64,000 nt of DNA. Source: UBA1672 sp963977495 (GTDB taxonomy: Bacteria; Pseudomonadota; Alphaproteobacteria; Micavibrionales; Micavibrionaceae). Below, piece by piece: positions 36,610-46,254 of the stretch (position 1 is its first letter; each line of letters starts with the position of its first letter). The stretch lies in contig CAXBOT010000001.1 of the NCBI GenBank assembly GCA_963977495.1, forward strand, positions 992,001 to 1,056,000. Reading direction: 5' to 3'. The notes under the pieces are model-generated. The model saw only the letters and a program-made list of their open reading frames with translations, did no database searches and was not told where the DNA came from. The translations under genes and the position numbers were made by a program.

Positions 36610-37872
36610 ATGAGTGCAGATATGAAGCTTTCAGATGAACGCGAGACCGTAGCCGACAAGGCTTTGTTGAAAAAAGCAGTTCACGAAAACAAGGCAACCA
36701 GCAAGCGTGGCCTTCAAGAACGCATGTTTACTGCGGTATTTAGTGGTTTCGTGTACCCACAAATTTGGGAAGATCCGGAAGTTGATATTCCGGCGATGAA
36801 AATCGACAAAACATCGCGCATTATGACGATTTGCTCCGGCGGATGTAACATGATGAACTATCTGACAGAATCACCTGCTTCTGTTACGGCGGTTGATTTG
36901 AACCCCGCGCACGTTGCATTGGGTCGTTTAAAAATCGCAGCGCTTAAGCACCTCCCCGATTATGAGAGCTTTTTCCTATTTTTCGGTTGCGCCGATGACC
37001 CGAAAAACATTGAAAATTACGACAAATATATAGCGCCAAATCTGGATAAATTCACCCGTGATTATTGGGAGAAAAAGATTGTCCCCCATGGGCGGCGCAT
37101 TAATATGTTCAAAAAGAACATTTACCGCTTTGGCCTGTTAGGGAAATTTATCGGCACAGTGCACCGCGTTGCGAAACTCTACGGTAAAGACCCGCGTGAC
37201 ATCCTTCAGGCACGCACAATGGATGAGCAAAAAGTCATCTTTGATCGCACGCTCGCCCCATTATTCGACAAAAAATTCGTCAAAATGATGTGTAACAAGC
37301 CCGAATCACTCTACGGCCTTGGCATCCCGCCAGCGCAGTTTGACGATTTGAGCGAATCGGCAAAGGGCAACATGGCAGATTTGCTTAAGGCGCGTTTAGA
37401 GCGCATGGCCTGCCAATTCCCGATACAGGATAATTATTTTGCGTGGCAAGCTTTCAATCGTGGCTATGACCGCGAAAACAAAGTCGCCGTTCCGCGTTAT
37501 TTGCGTGAAGAGAATTACGAAACGCTCAAGGCGAATATCGATACGGCGAAGGTTGTACACTCCACCATCACCGAATATCTTGACGGACAGGGCGCTGACA
37601 GCGTTGATTGCTATGTCTTCCTAGACGCACAAGACTGGATGAATGACGATCAGTTGAATGATCTTTGGTCTGCGGTTCTGCGCTCCGGTACAGATGGCGC
37701 GCGGGTTATTTTCCGTACGGCGGGCGAAGAAAGTCCCCTGACAAACGGTTTAACGCAAGACAATCTTGCACCATGGGATTATGATGCATCAAAGGCGCAG
37801 CCCGATAACGAACGCGACCGCTCCTCGATTTATGGTGGGTTTCATACCTATACCTTAAATCGTAAAAAGTAA
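36610..37872 (+). CDS. btaA: S-adenosylmethionine:diacylglycerol 3-amino-3-carboxypropyl transferase
   Basis: 420 residues, DUF3419 family. It moves the 3-amino-3-carboxypropyl group of SAM onto diacylglycerol, the first step of betaine lipid (DGTS) synthesis. Diagnostic blocks: YPQIWEDPEVDI, the SAM-site ICSGGCNMMNYL followed by TAVDLNPAHVALGRLK, and C-terminal FLDAQDWMND. The ribosome binding site is GAGAG before the ATG. The methyltransferase btaB follows after 48 bases, giving the complete two-gene pathway. Confidence 0.9.
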   Translation: MSADMKLSDERETVADKALLKKAVHENKATSKRGLQERMFTAVFSGFVYPQIWEDPEVDIPAMKIDKTSRIMTICSGGCNMMNYLTESPASVTAVDLNPAHVALGRLKIAALKHLPDYESFFLFFGCADDPKNIENYDKYIAPNLDKFTRDYWEKKIVPHGRRINMFKKNIYRFGLLGKFIGTVHRVAKLYGKDPRDILQARTMDEQKVIFDRTLAPLFDKKFVKMMCNKPESLYGLGIPPAQFDDLSESAKGNMADLLKARLERMACQFPIQDNYFAWQAFNRGYDRENKVAVPRYLREENYETLKANIDTAKVVHSTITEYLDGQGADSVDCYVFLDAQDWMNDDQLNDLWSAVLRSGTDGARVIFRTAGEESPLTNGLTQDNLAPWDYDASKAQPDNERDRSSIYGGFHTYTLNRKK

Positions 37873-37920
37873 CGCCGTAGAATACGGCACGACACATCAC
37901 ATAAACCAACGTGGGATTTC

Positions 37921-38613
37921 ATGACCTCTCATACACAGACGCATATCATGCACAAACCGACTGACGAAGCACAAACAAAGTCAAACATGGATAATATGTA
38001 TCGCTGGACGCGTCATATTTACGATATTACACGTAAATATTATTTACTTGGGCGTGATCAGATGATTGATTCTATTGACGCGACAGAAGGCGAATATGTG
38101 TGCGAGGTTGGCTGCGGCACGGCGCGCAACTTGATTAAAATTGCGCAAAAATATCCCAAGGCGCATCTTTACGGCCTTGATGCCTCTGATGAGATGCTCA
38201 AAACCGCACAGAACAATATTGACCAAGCCGATATGACGTCTGTCGTCCCCCTCAAACAAGGCTTTTCACAGTCATTTGAACCGAAAACGCTTTTTGGCAT
38301 TGAACATCCGCTTAATAAAATCGTCTTTTCTTACGCGCTTTCTATTATTCCACCATGGCAGGAATCTATTGACCATGCGCTCGACCTCCTCCCCTCTGGC
38401 GGCGAAATTCATATTGTTGATTTTGACGATCAAGAAGATCTGCCCAAATTATTGCGTCGGGTCATTTTCTGGTGGTTACGTTTGTTCCATGTTTATCACA
38501 AACCTGAAATTATGGATTACCTCAAACGCTTAGAAGTAGAGAAAAAAGGCACGCTGGAAATACAGCGCATGTATAAACGTTATAGCTACCGCGCGATATT
38601 CAAGAAATCTTAA
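37921..38613 (+). CDS. btaB: Diacylglyceryl-homoserine N-methyltransferase
   Basis: 230 residues, class I SAM methyltransferase. SAM motif I is CEVGCGTARNLIK; motif II region GLDASDEML follows. Its place right behind btaA identifies it as the enzyme that adds three methyl groups to diacylglyceryl-homoserine to give the betaine lipid DGTS. The N-terminus (MHKPT from an internal ATG at 37948) could be the true start; GGG before 37921 is a weak ribosome site. btaAB is often induced by phosphate shortage in other alphaproteobacteria; no Pho box was recognised here. Confidence 0.86.
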   Translation: MTSHTQTHIMHKPTDEAQTKSNMDNMYRWTRHIYDITRKYYLLGRDQMIDSIDATEGEYVCEVGCGTARNLIKIAQKYPKAHLYGLDASDEMLKTAQNNIDQADMTSVVPLKQGFSQSFEPKTLFGIEHPLNKIVFSYALSIIPPWQESIDHALDLLPSGGEIHIVDFDDQEDLPKLLRRVIFWWLRLFHVYHKPEIMDYLKRLEVEKKGTLEIQRMYKRYSYRAIFKKS

Positions 38614-38629
38614 ACGCGCGTCTCCGCGC

Positions 38630-38914
38630 CTACAAAACAACCTTATGCGCCATCAATTTTTGAAACACATTGCAGGAGGCCAAAGGCTCGGGCGGTTGTT
38701 CCTTTTCCGTGATCCAGTTATACAGATCTGGGTCGTTATTCGTCAGGAGCAAATCATAGGCCGTCAATTCATCTTCATTAAAATTCGGCACATTTTGAAC
38801 CGCGAACGTACCTAAAATGACATCCATTTCCTTCGTGCCGCGATGGCCGGAGCGAAAAATCAACCGTCTGCGTTTATTTTCAATCGTTTCGTCATCTCTT
38901 CCAACGGGTTCCAT
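38630..38914 (-). CDS. sdhE: Succinate dehydrogenase assembly factor (SdhE, flavinator)
   Basis: 94 residues, the normal SdhE length. The RGxxE motif HRGTKEMD that contacts SdhA-bound FAD is intact, followed by the family's helix pair (ELTAYDLLL and DLYNWITEK). It promotes covalent FAD attachment to succinate dehydrogenase. The ATG at 38914 with GAGAG upstream is chosen; an extension to 39061 would run into recG. It is divergent from recG, a common alphaproteobacterial arrangement. Confidence 0.9.
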   Translation of the reverse strand: MEPVGRDDETIENKRRRLIFRSGHRGTKEMDVILGTFAVQNVPNFNEDELTAYDLLLTNNDPDLYNWITEKEQPPEPLASCNVFQKLMAHKVVL

Positions 38915-38990
38915 ATTCACTCTCGATCTTCTATATATGAAGGGGTAGAATAGCGTTCTACGCGCATTTGAAAAGGTATTTTTACACATA

Positions 38991-41075
38991 ATGGCAAGGC
39001 CGTTTGAACTAGACCCGCTCTTTAGAAGCATCACCACCCTGCCCGGCATTGGCCCGCGCAATGGTAAGTTGCTGGAAAAATTGATTGGTGGGCCGAAAGT
39101 GCTCGATCTTCTGCTTCATACTCCGATTGATTTTATTGATCGCCGCTTTTCCTGCCCCTTATCCGATGCCCCCAATGGCAAAGTTTTGACCACGGAAGTC
39201 ACCGTGGAAAAACATTTTCCCAATGCGCGAAAATCACTGCCCTACCGCGTCAAATGCAGCGATGATAGCGGCAGCATCACCCTCGTCTTCTTTCATGCGA
39301 ATAAAGGGTGGATTGAAAAGCTCCTCCCGCTTGGGCAAGCGATTATCATCAGTGGGCGCGTTGAATATTTTCAGGGGCAGCCACAAATGATGCACCCCGA
39401 TATTGCAAAACCGTCCGAGCGTGAAACACTGGAAACGGTTGAGGCAATCTATCCCCTCACCGCTGGTGTAACCAACAAAACGCTACGTAAAGCGCAGCAT
39501 GCTGCGCTGTCATACATACCGCAACTGCCTGAATGGTTGGATGCTGCGCACAAGGCGCGTGAGGAATGGGGCGAATGGCATGATTGCTTGAAAACCGTTC
39601 ACGAACCGTTGAGCGAACAAGATCTGGAGCCGGATAGACCTGTGCGCTGCCGCCTTGCCTATGATGAGCTTCTGGCCAACCAACTAACGCTCGCCCTTGT
39701 GCGTGACAGACAGCGTAAAATCAATGGGCGTGCGTTCAAGCAATCCGTTATGCTGCGCCAAAAGATAGAGGATATACTACCCTTTGAGCTAACAGGCGCA
39801 CAAAAACGCAGCCTGCATGAAATCGATTCCGATATGACGCTGGAGGGGCGTATGCTGCGCTTGTTGCAGGGGGATGTCGGCAGCGGGAAAACCGTTGTTG
39901 CGGCTCTGGCGATGATGAACGCTATCGAAAGCGGGTCGCAGGCCGCCATTATGGCACCAACCGAGATTCTGGCGCGCCAGCATGCACAAAGTCTGGAGCC
40001 ATGGCTGAATGCGGCGGGTGTGCGCTTCGTTACCTTAACAGGGCGCGATAAGGGAAAATCGCGTGATCTGATCTTAAAACAAATACGCGATGGCGCAGCG
40101 CAGCTTATTATCGGAACACATGCCATTTTCCAAGACGATGTGGCCTATCACGATCTTGGCCTTGCCGTTATTGACGAACAACACCGTTTCGGCGTGCATC
40201 AACGCCTTGAGCTATCGAACAAAAGCAAGGGCACAGACATTCTGGTGATGACCGCCACCCCTATTCCGCGCACGCTCGCCCTGACCGCCTATGGCGATAT
40301 GGAGGTTTCAAAGCTCGATGAAAAACCCGCGGGGCGCAAGCCTATCGAAACCATGCTGTTTTCTAAGGAAAAGTTGGATCAGGTTGTGGCGGGATTACAG
40401 CGCAAAATCAGCGACGGCGTTCGGATTTATTGGGTTTGCCCGCTGGTGGAGGAATCGGAAATTCTCGACCTCGCCGCGGCAGAGGAACGCTACGACATTC
40501 TAAAAGCCACCTTTGGTGAACGCATTGGGCTGGTGCATGGGCGCATGAAACCCACCGATAAAGACGCCGTCATGAAACAATTCGCAGAAGGCGCGCTTGA
40601 TATACTGGTCGCCACCACGGTGATTGAGGTCGGCGTCAATGTGCCCGAAGCCACGATTATGGTCATTGAACATGCAGAGCGTTTCGGCCTGTCGCAGCTT
40701 CACCAGTTGCGCGGACGCGTCGGGCGTGGGGATCAACAGTCCTATTGTTTTCTGGTCTATTCCGGCCCGCTTGGTGAAATCGCGAAGGAGCGTTTAAGCA
40801 TCATGCGCGACACAGAAGACGGCTTTATCATCGCCGAAAAAGACTTGGAACTGCGCGGCGGCGGCGATATTCTGGGCACAAAACAAAGCGGTGTCACAGA
40901 TTTTAAAGTCGCCAACCTTGCGGCGCATGGTGATTTACTGGCAGCGGCGCGTGATGATGCGAAATTGATCATTGCGCGTGACCCGAAACTGGAATCTGAA
41001 CGCGGTTCAGCGCTCAAAACCTTGCTCTATCTGTTTGAACGTGATCAGGCGATTAAATATTTCCGTGGGGGGTAA
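38991..41075 (+). CDS. recG: ATP-dependent DNA helicase RecG
   Basis: 694 residues. It remodels stalled replication forks and Holliday junctions. N-terminal wedge/OB domain (LPGIGPRNGKLLEKL), Walker A GDVGSGKTVVAALA, DEQHRFG Walker B, and the motif VI region GRVGRGDQQSYCFL. The C-terminal TRG-like motif and tail LFERDQAIKYFRGG are present. Divergent from sdhE. Confidence 0.96.
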   Translation: MARPFELDPLFRSITTLPGIGPRNGKLLEKLIGGPKVLDLLLHTPIDFIDRRFSCPLSDAPNGKVLTTEVTVEKHFPNARKSLPYRVKCSDDSGSITLVFFHANKGWIEKLLPLGQAIIISGRVEYFQGQPQMMHPDIAKPSERETLETVEAIYPLTAGVTNKTLRKAQHAALSYIPQLPEWLDAAHKAREEWGEWHDCLKTVHEPLSEQDLEPDRPVRCRLAYDELLANQLTLALVRDRQRKINGRAFKQSVMLRQKIEDILPFELTGAQKRSLHEIDSDMTLEGRMLRLLQGDVGSGKTVVAALAMMNAIESGSQAAIMAPTEILARQHAQSLEPWLNAAGVRFVTLTGRDKGKSRDLILKQIRDGAAQLIIGTHAIFQDDVAYHDLGLAVIDEQHRFGVHQRLELSNKSKGTDILVMTATPIPRTLALTAYGDMEVSKLDEKPAGRKPIETMLFSKEKLDQVVAGLQRKISDGVRIYWVCPLVEESEILDLAAAEERYDILKATFGERIGLVHGRMKPTDKDAVMKQFAEGALDILVATTVIEVGVNVPEATIMVIEHAERFGLSQLHQLRGRVGRGDQQSYCFLVYSGPLGEIAKERLSIMRDTEDGFIIAEKDLELRGGGDILGTKQSGVTDFKVANLAAHGDLLAAARDDAKLIIARDPKLESERGSALKTLLYLFERDQAIKYFRGG

Positions 41076-41132
41076 CCACGCTTCACGTGGAACATAGGGG
41101 GAACGCAGGCGCTCTTCAGAGGCATAAACAGC

Positions 41133-41819
41133 CTACTTCGCCGCGGCCTTATCGTTCTTATCCATGCAATCCTCAATGCTCTCAAGGGAATCTTCTTCGA
41201 TATTCAACTCACGCTTGATTTTACCCATTTCGCGGATGATGCAATCCATTGTGAAGGTCACATCCTCCATCTCTTTACGTGATGGCATACCATAAGCGCG
41301 CGCTTTATCATCGCCGCCGATAACGCGGGCAGGAATGCCGATGGCTGTTGCGCCTTCGGGAATGTCAGAGGTCACAACCGAATTTGACCCGATTTTGGCA
41401 TGTGCACCGATGGTCACATCGCCCAGAACTTGCGCGCCTGCACCAACAATTGCACCTTCTTTGAGGGTCGGGTGACGCTTGCCGTTCACAGCCCCCACCT
41501 TACCAACACCGCCCAGCGTCACGCCGTGGTAAATGGTTACGTCATCCTCAATCACGGCTGTTTGACCGATCACAACGCCTGTTCCGTGGTCGATGAAGAA
41601 ATTATTTCCGATTGTTGCCTCCGGGTGAATTTCGATGCCTGTTAAAATACGGGCGATATTCGCGAAAAACCGCGCCAGACCGCGCAATCCCAGATGCCAG
41701 AGCCAATTGTCCATTCGGTGCCACATCACCGCGTGAAACCCGTTATAAGCAAAAAAAACCTCTGCAAAAGATGGTTTTGCAGGGTCACGTTCGCGTATCG
41801 ATTTTATAAGATCAAACAT
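41133..41819 (-). CDS. cysE: Serine O-acetyltransferase
   Basis: 228 residues. Left-handed beta-helix (hexapeptide) acetyltransferase that makes O-acetylserine for CysK. Blocks: an N-terminal helical part with HAVMWHRMDNWLW, then IEIHPEATIGNNFFIDHG with the catalytic His/Asp, and GVTLGGVGKV at the helix core. The C-terminal helix follows the last repeat. It starts six bases after the end of the DUF502 gene on the same strand. cysK lies elsewhere in the window. Confidence 0.95.
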   Translation of the reverse strand: MFDLIKSIRERDPAKPSFAEVFFAYNGFHAVMWHRMDNWLWHLGLRGLARFFANIARILTGIEIHPEATIGNNFFIDHGTGVVIGQTAVIEDDVTIYHGVTLGGVGKVGAVNGKRHPTLKEGAIVGAGAQVLGDVTIGAHAKIGSNSVVTSDIPEGATAIGIPARVIGGDDKARAYGMPSRKEMEDVTFTMDCIIREMGKIKRELNIEEDSLESIEDCMDKNDKAAAK

Positions 41820-41825
41820 ATTGCG

Positions 41826-42539
41826 TTATGCCTCTTTTTTCTTTTTCGCTTTAACCTCTTTGGCTTTAGCGGCCTTAATTTTTTCAGCCGGCGTTATAAT
41901 ACCAGCAGATACAACCAGCTTCACGCCCTCTTCCACGCTCATTTCCAGATATTTAAGCTCCGTCTTTGGAACAAACAGCAAATAGCCTGACGTTGGATTT
42001 GGGGTTGTCGGTACAAACACATTGACCGTTTCCTGCGCCGTTAGTTTCTGCACTTCACCTTCGGATGTGCCGGTCACAAAACCGATAGACCACACGCCTC
42101 TACGCGGATATTCCAACATCACCACTTCACGAAACGCGTTCGATTGGCTGGCCATAATGGTTTCGAAAATTTGCTTGATCGCACTATAGAGGGTGCGCAC
42201 AACCGGCATTTGATCGACGATATATTCTGACAGGCGAATAAAGATCCGCCCCAGAAAGTTCGTCGCCAACCACCCGATTACAATAAAAACAGCAATAACA
42301 ATGACAAGCCCAAGGCCGGGTATGGTTGTGTGACCATAGAGCGCATCATACCATTCCTCAGGCAGGAAACGCCCCACTTTGCTGTCGACAAAGGTCAAAA
42401 AGATATATGTCAGATAGATCGTGATACTGATCGGCGCTGTGACCAGTATACCGGTCAGGAAATAACGCCGCAGCCGCCCCATAGGGCCCACAGCATTAGA
42501 ATTTGGCTCTTCAATATTCTGTTGCTTTTGTTCCGTCAT
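41826..42539 (-). CDS. DUF502 family membrane protein
   Basis: 237 residues, inner membrane. Two N-terminal transmembrane helices (YFLTGILVTAPISITIYLTYIFL and GLVIVIAVFIVIGWLA) precede a conserved region with the family mark YPRRGVWSIGFVTG and the C-terminal PTTPNPTSGYLLFVP. DUF502 proteins are widespread in alphaproteobacteria and plastid relatives with no settled function. The C-terminal 20 residues are a lysine/alanine-rich tail. It precedes cysE with a six-base gap, so the two are probably one transcript. Confidence 0.9.
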   Translation of the reverse strand: MTEQKQQNIEEPNSNAVGPMGRLRRYFLTGILVTAPISITIYLTYIFLTFVDSKVGRFLPEEWYDALYGHTTIPGLGLVIVIAVFIVIGWLATNFLGRIFIRLSEYIVDQMPVVRTLYSAIKQIFETIMASQSNAFREVVMLEYPRRGVWSIGFVTGTSEGEVQKLTAQETVNVFVPTTPNPTSGYLLFVPKTELKYLEMSVEEGVKLVVSAGIITPAEKIKAAKAKEVKAKKKKEA

Positions 42540-42629
42540 GTCCGTTCCATTCCTTATAAACCGTGCTCACTATGGCGCGATAGGAACGCAAAAACAAGCG
42601 TAGAAATAGAAATGCCGTTATGAAAAAAC

Positions 42630-44288
42630 CTAGTTATTTCGTATAATCGAAGGTGGAGCAGCCGGCGTAGGAAGATCAGGCATAAGGTTGTCATGATCAT
42701 CTGCTGATGCATTATCATCATCGAGCGTCGCCAGACTGGTGTTCACCTTGCCAACCAACGCGTCATAGGCATCAACACCTTTTTCCGGCTCTATGTGCCC
42801 GACACTGATCTCTGATTCATATAGCCCCTGATAGGTCTGGAACGGGAACACCACCTGATCGGGATTATATAGCGCGGACTCCGCATTCATATACTGGCTT
42901 GCCAATAATGTTTCATAAGGCCCCGTTTCAATGCCAACAATTTTCAACGGCAGAAAGGCTTCATCTATCTTATCCAAGAAACCGTATTCTTCCAAAGCAG
43001 CCTGATATCCCGCAGGGTCCTTGCTATGCTTAATATAGAGATGCTTGGCATCAATTGATATTTGGACAATATCATCCGCAGCGTTCGTGATTTGATTGCG
43101 CTCGCCTTCTACGCGCCGCGCTTCACTGATCGGTGCCACGTCATCCAAATTGGTGAGAGGTGGTATTGTCACCTCACCCTTTGAGTTGATTTGCCCGACA
43201 TTAATAATAGCAGGATCAATATTAGGCGGTAAGGCAATATAGACAGCAACCTGACCGCTCAAATTCACCTCAATCTTGTTGGTTTCCATGTTATATGTAC
43301 TGGATACGGTGCCAGGCTCATCCGTTTGAATCACAAAGTTTGTGTTATCGGCAGTTAGGTTATTTTCCGCTTTGTAATTGATGGTAAAATCACGGCTTAG
43401 ATTACGGTTTTCATCAATCTGTAATACGAAATGCGTTTTCTCATCAGCAATAGAGAACTGATTTGATCTCAAATTCTTCGCGTGTTTTTCTGGATAAAAA
43501 TCAAGGTTATCACGCTTATCACGCGTTCCCAAATGGACGATAACAACATGTTCATGATTATCAACGTCCTTGGCCTTACTGATTGTACTGTTAATCAACT
43601 TCTCGGGCGCGGTTTGGCTCAATAAGTCAAAGGAAACGACGCGGTTTCCCTGATGGATGGTGCCGTCTTCGGTGTTCACGGGCCCTTCTGTTTCACCAAG
43701 TGCAATAATCGTAGAGTGCGGCGCAACGCGCTCTTCATATAATGATTGTGCCTCCGTTTTCGAAAGCCCCTGACGTTGCAACGCACCAACCAACAGCACT
43801 TCGGCTGTCTTCAAGCGGTTCTCTGATAGAGTCTGGTTCTTATCAACATCCCCCGATGTATCGGCATGACCCGTCATTTTCAGTTCAAATTCGGGATTAT
43901 TGACAAGCGTCTCGGCGATATTATCCATATCCACATTCTCATATCCGCTGGCGGCAACGATATCTGTGGGGGTGTGAGCGTTGTAACCATGTTCGAAATA
44001 CAAGCCGCCCTTTTGCTCCGTTTGTGCGCCGGCCTTAACCTCAATTTGTTGTTCAACATCAACGGTTGTAACAACATTACGCAACGATATGCTCTCACCA
44101 CGGAAATCCGGTTGTTTCTTGTCTGATGAATTGAGGTTTAAATGTGTATAGCGTTGACCATGCGCGTGGGTCACGTTTGTAAGCCCTAGTGAGCTTCTGA
44201 CAACTCTATTTGAATATTTTTCATAGTCAGGGACCGTATGCGTCCGCGTATCACCTGTATCAATGCCATTTGCACCCGTTTGTCCCAT
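42630..44288 (-). CDS. Protein with OmpA-like domain, no signal peptide
   Basis: 552 residues. An OmpA-like peptidoglycan-binding domain is visible near residues 90-225: TGHADTSGDVDKNQTLSENR for the core and GNRVVSFDL at the end. Flanking regions are unfamiliar and rich in charged residues; a beta-type segment (QVAVYIALPPNIDPAII) lies in the middle. No signal peptide, lipobox or transmembrane segment is seen, unlike usual OmpA-like proteins. The ATG at 44288 is chosen for the GAGG five bases upstream. Function unknown. Confidence 0.65.
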   Translation of the reverse strand: MGQTGANGIDTGDTRTHTVPDYEKYSNRVVRSSLGLTNVTHAHGQRYTHLNLNSSDKKQPDFRGESISLRNVVTTVDVEQQIEVKAGAQTEQKGGLYFEHGYNAHTPTDIVAASGYENVDMDNIAETLVNNPEFELKMTGHADTSGDVDKNQTLSENRLKTAEVLLVGALQRQGLSKTEAQSLYEERVAPHSTIIALGETEGPVNTEDGTIHQGNRVVSFDLLSQTAPEKLINSTISKAKDVDNHEHVVIVHLGTRDKRDNLDFYPEKHAKNLRSNQFSIADEKTHFVLQIDENRNLSRDFTINYKAENNLTADNTNFVIQTDEPGTVSSTYNMETNKIEVNLSGQVAVYIALPPNIDPAIINVGQINSKGEVTIPPLTNLDDVAPISEARRVEGERNQITNAADDIVQISIDAKHLYIKHSKDPAGYQAALEEYGFLDKIDEAFLPLKIVGIETGPYETLLASQYMNAESALYNPDQVVFPFQTYQGLYESEISVGHIEPEKGVDAYDALVGKVNTSLATLDDDNASADDHDNLMPDLPTPAAPPSIIRNN

Positions 44289-44306
44289 ATTACCCTCTAT
44301 ATACAT

Positions 44307-44576
44307 TTATATTTTTTTTATCCTTCATTTTTACCATAAAACTAAAATAAAACACAAGAATTACACGCAGTTTTTAAACGAAAATAAAGTACCATTATAA
44401 AATAAAGCACCATATCACAGTAGTTTCACGCTTATTTTGTTGACGTTTCCTACGAAACTGTGCTTACTGCGCATTCGTTTACGTACAATACGTGAAGGAG
44501 ATGTCATTATACAAAAATCTGAGATTATGGTTTTATATGATGATAAATACCGAAGCTTGCGATAAGGAGAAATAAA
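44307..44576. promoter_or_regulatory. Divergent intergenic region and cold-shock leader
   Basis: 270 AT-rich bases between the OmpA-like gene and the cold-shock gene. It must carry the promoters of both. The right part is a long leader before csp, as expected for cold-shock mRNAs with a temperature-sensitive 5' UTR; AAGGAG lies eight bases before the csp ATG. No precise promoter is assigned. Confidence 0.4.
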
Positions 44577-44783
44577 ATGGCAACTGGTACAGTAAAATGG
44601 TTTAACCCGAACAAAGGCTTTGGTTTCATCGAACCTGAAGATGGCAGTAGCGATGTATTCGTACATATTAGTGCCGTTGAAGGCGCAGGATGGCGCACTT
44701 TGAATGAAGGTCAAAAAATCGAATTCGAACTTCAGGAAGACCGTGGCAAGACATCTGCTACAAACTTGAAAGAAGCTGCATAA
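44577..44783 (+). CDS. Cold-shock protein CspA family
   Basis: 68 residues, single cold-shock domain that binds single-stranded RNA/DNA. RNP1 is KGFGFIEPED and RNP2 is VFVHISAVE; the N-terminus GTVKWFNPN is canonical. AAGGAG precedes the ATG. A terminator follows at 44807. Confidence 0.95.
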   Translation: MATGTVKWFNPNKGFGFIEPEDGSSDVFVHISAVEGAGWRTLNEGQKIEFELQEDRGKTSATNLKEAA

Positions 44784-44806
44784 TATCAGCCTTCTGTAAG
44801 AATTTT

Positions 44807-44846
44807 AAAACACGGGTTCGCTTCATAGCGCGCTCGTGTTTTTTTA
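44807..44846 (+). terminator. Rho-independent terminator after csp
   Basis: AAAACACG (44807-44814) pairs with CGTGTTTT (44835-44842) around a GC-rich inner stem, with a T-run on the right. It ends the cold-shock transcript. Confidence 0.7.
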
Positions 44847-44912
44847 TGTGGTGATCTCATTATTTTTGCTAAACTCCTCCCCTGATAAAAGGAACGCAGC
44901 GAAACAGCAACG

Positions 44913-45530
44913 ATGAGCATATACAGCGCACTGACATTATTCACGATCATGCTGGCCTTAGCCGCCCTGCCCAGCGCGAGCGTCGCTCTGGTGGTGGCAC
45001 GCTCCGGCATGCTGGGCATAGGAAACGGCATTGCAACCGCACTGGGTATTATCGCAGGGGATTTAATCTTCGTTTGCATGGTTCTTTTAGGACTCACAAC
45101 TCTATCGGCGCAAATGGGCGCGGTTTTCGTGGTCATACGCTATCTCGCGGCGGGATACCTCATTTGGTTCGGCTTTACGCTCCTCAAAAACCGTTGCAAA
45201 AGCAACGCGCTGGAATCCATCGCGGCGCAAGGCGGTATCGTCACAAGTTTTATTTCCGGCCTGCTCCTGACCTTAGGCGATGTGAAGGCCATCTTCTTTT
45301 ATGCGAGCCTGTTCCCCGCCTTTATCGATCTCTCTGCCCTACACGCCTCTGACATCGCCCTGATTGTGGGCATAACCATCATCACAGTGGGCGGCGTCAA
45401 AATACTCTACGCCCTGGGCGCGCGCAAAATCATCCAAAGGTCAAAGGCCTTGCGTTTTGAAAAACAAGCAAAAACCATCGCAGGCGGCATTATGATCGGC
45501 ACAGGTGGCTATTTGATCGCCAAGAGCTAA
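44913..45530 (+). CDS. LysE family amino-acid exporter
   Basis: 205 residues, six hydrophobic helices. The opening AALPSASVALVVARSGMLGIGNGIATALGI is the LysE/RhtB family signature region, with GAxxG-type spacing in the first loop. It exports amino acids or related solutes across the inner membrane; substrate unknown. A purine-rich AAAGGA is present upstream of the ATG but rather far (about 20 bases), so initiation is weakly supported. Confidence 0.85.
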   Translation: MSIYSALTLFTIMLALAALPSASVALVVARSGMLGIGNGIATALGIIAGDLIFVCMVLLGLTTLSAQMGAVFVVIRYLAAGYLIWFGFTLLKNRCKSNALESIAAQGGIVTSFISGLLLTLGDVKAIFFYASLFPAFIDLSALHASDIALIVGITIITVGGVKILYALGARKIIQRSKALRFEKQAKTIAGGIMIGTGGYLIAKS

Positions 45531-45587
45531 GCACCTTGCAGCCCCCCCCTTTCGAGCTATAATCCATATATAAACGTTATTCAAAGA

Positions 45588-46136
45588 TTGAGATGGGACG
45601 ATAAAATTGTGACAATTTCATTTTGGTGTGGCCTCGCCTTTTTTCTTTTTTCCGTCTATTTCGTTAAACGCTCACTGAAAATGTTGAGAGAATACGAACC
45701 CAGCCACCGCTGGCCACAAACACAGGGCATCATACTAAGCAGCGAAGCCTCACACCTGAAATCATATACATACCGCGTTGAGTATGAATACGAAGTGAAC
45801 CAAAAGAAATATCGCGGTAATAGATTTGCGCTTTATACACTCAGCACAGAATGTATCTATTTGGCTGAAACAATTACGGGTATAAAACCTGCCATTATTG
45901 AAAGTCATAAGGCACTGCGCCCCCTACCCGAAACATTTGAACAGCAATTTCAAAGCTTCCCGCTTAAAAAAGGCGATCACGTTACCGTATATTATAAATC
46001 ACAATCCCCTGATGAGGCTATTCTACTCCCCGGGGCGGGGCCAAAGAAATACTCCGACCTCACCCTCGCCGTCATGGCCCTATGCATTGGCGTGGCGCTT
46101 ATGCTGGGAAGCTATTTCGGCTATTTAGGAAAATAA
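45588..46136 (+). CDS. DUF3592 membrane protein
   Basis: 182 residues with a transmembrane helix at each end (FWCGLAFFLFSVYFV and LAVMALCIGVALMLGSYF) and an extracytoplasmic beta domain in between. HRWPQTQGIILSSE, YRVEYEYEVNQKKYRG and the PDEAILLPG end of the domain are DUF3592 marks. Compared with family members the domain has an insertion around residues 80-115. The TTG at 45588 lacks a ribosome site; a GTG at 45609 is an alternative. Function unknown. Last chromosomal gene before the island. Confidence 0.7.
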   Translation: MRWDDKIVTISFWCGLAFFLFSVYFVKRSLKMLREYEPSHRWPQTQGIILSSEASHLKSYTYRVEYEYEVNQKKYRGNRFALYTLSTECIYLAETITGIKPAIIESHKALRPLPETFEQQFQSFPLKKGDHVTVYYKSQSPDEAILLPGAGPKKYSDLTLAVMALCIGVALMLGSYFGYLGK

Positions 46137-46254
46137 GGAACCGTATACGGTCTTTTGCCAATTACATCGGACGAAAACGGACAAATAAAAGCCCTGCAAC
46201 CGCCAGATTACCTAGTGTTTTTGGATTATATCGGATTGTGTGGGATAAGAAAAG

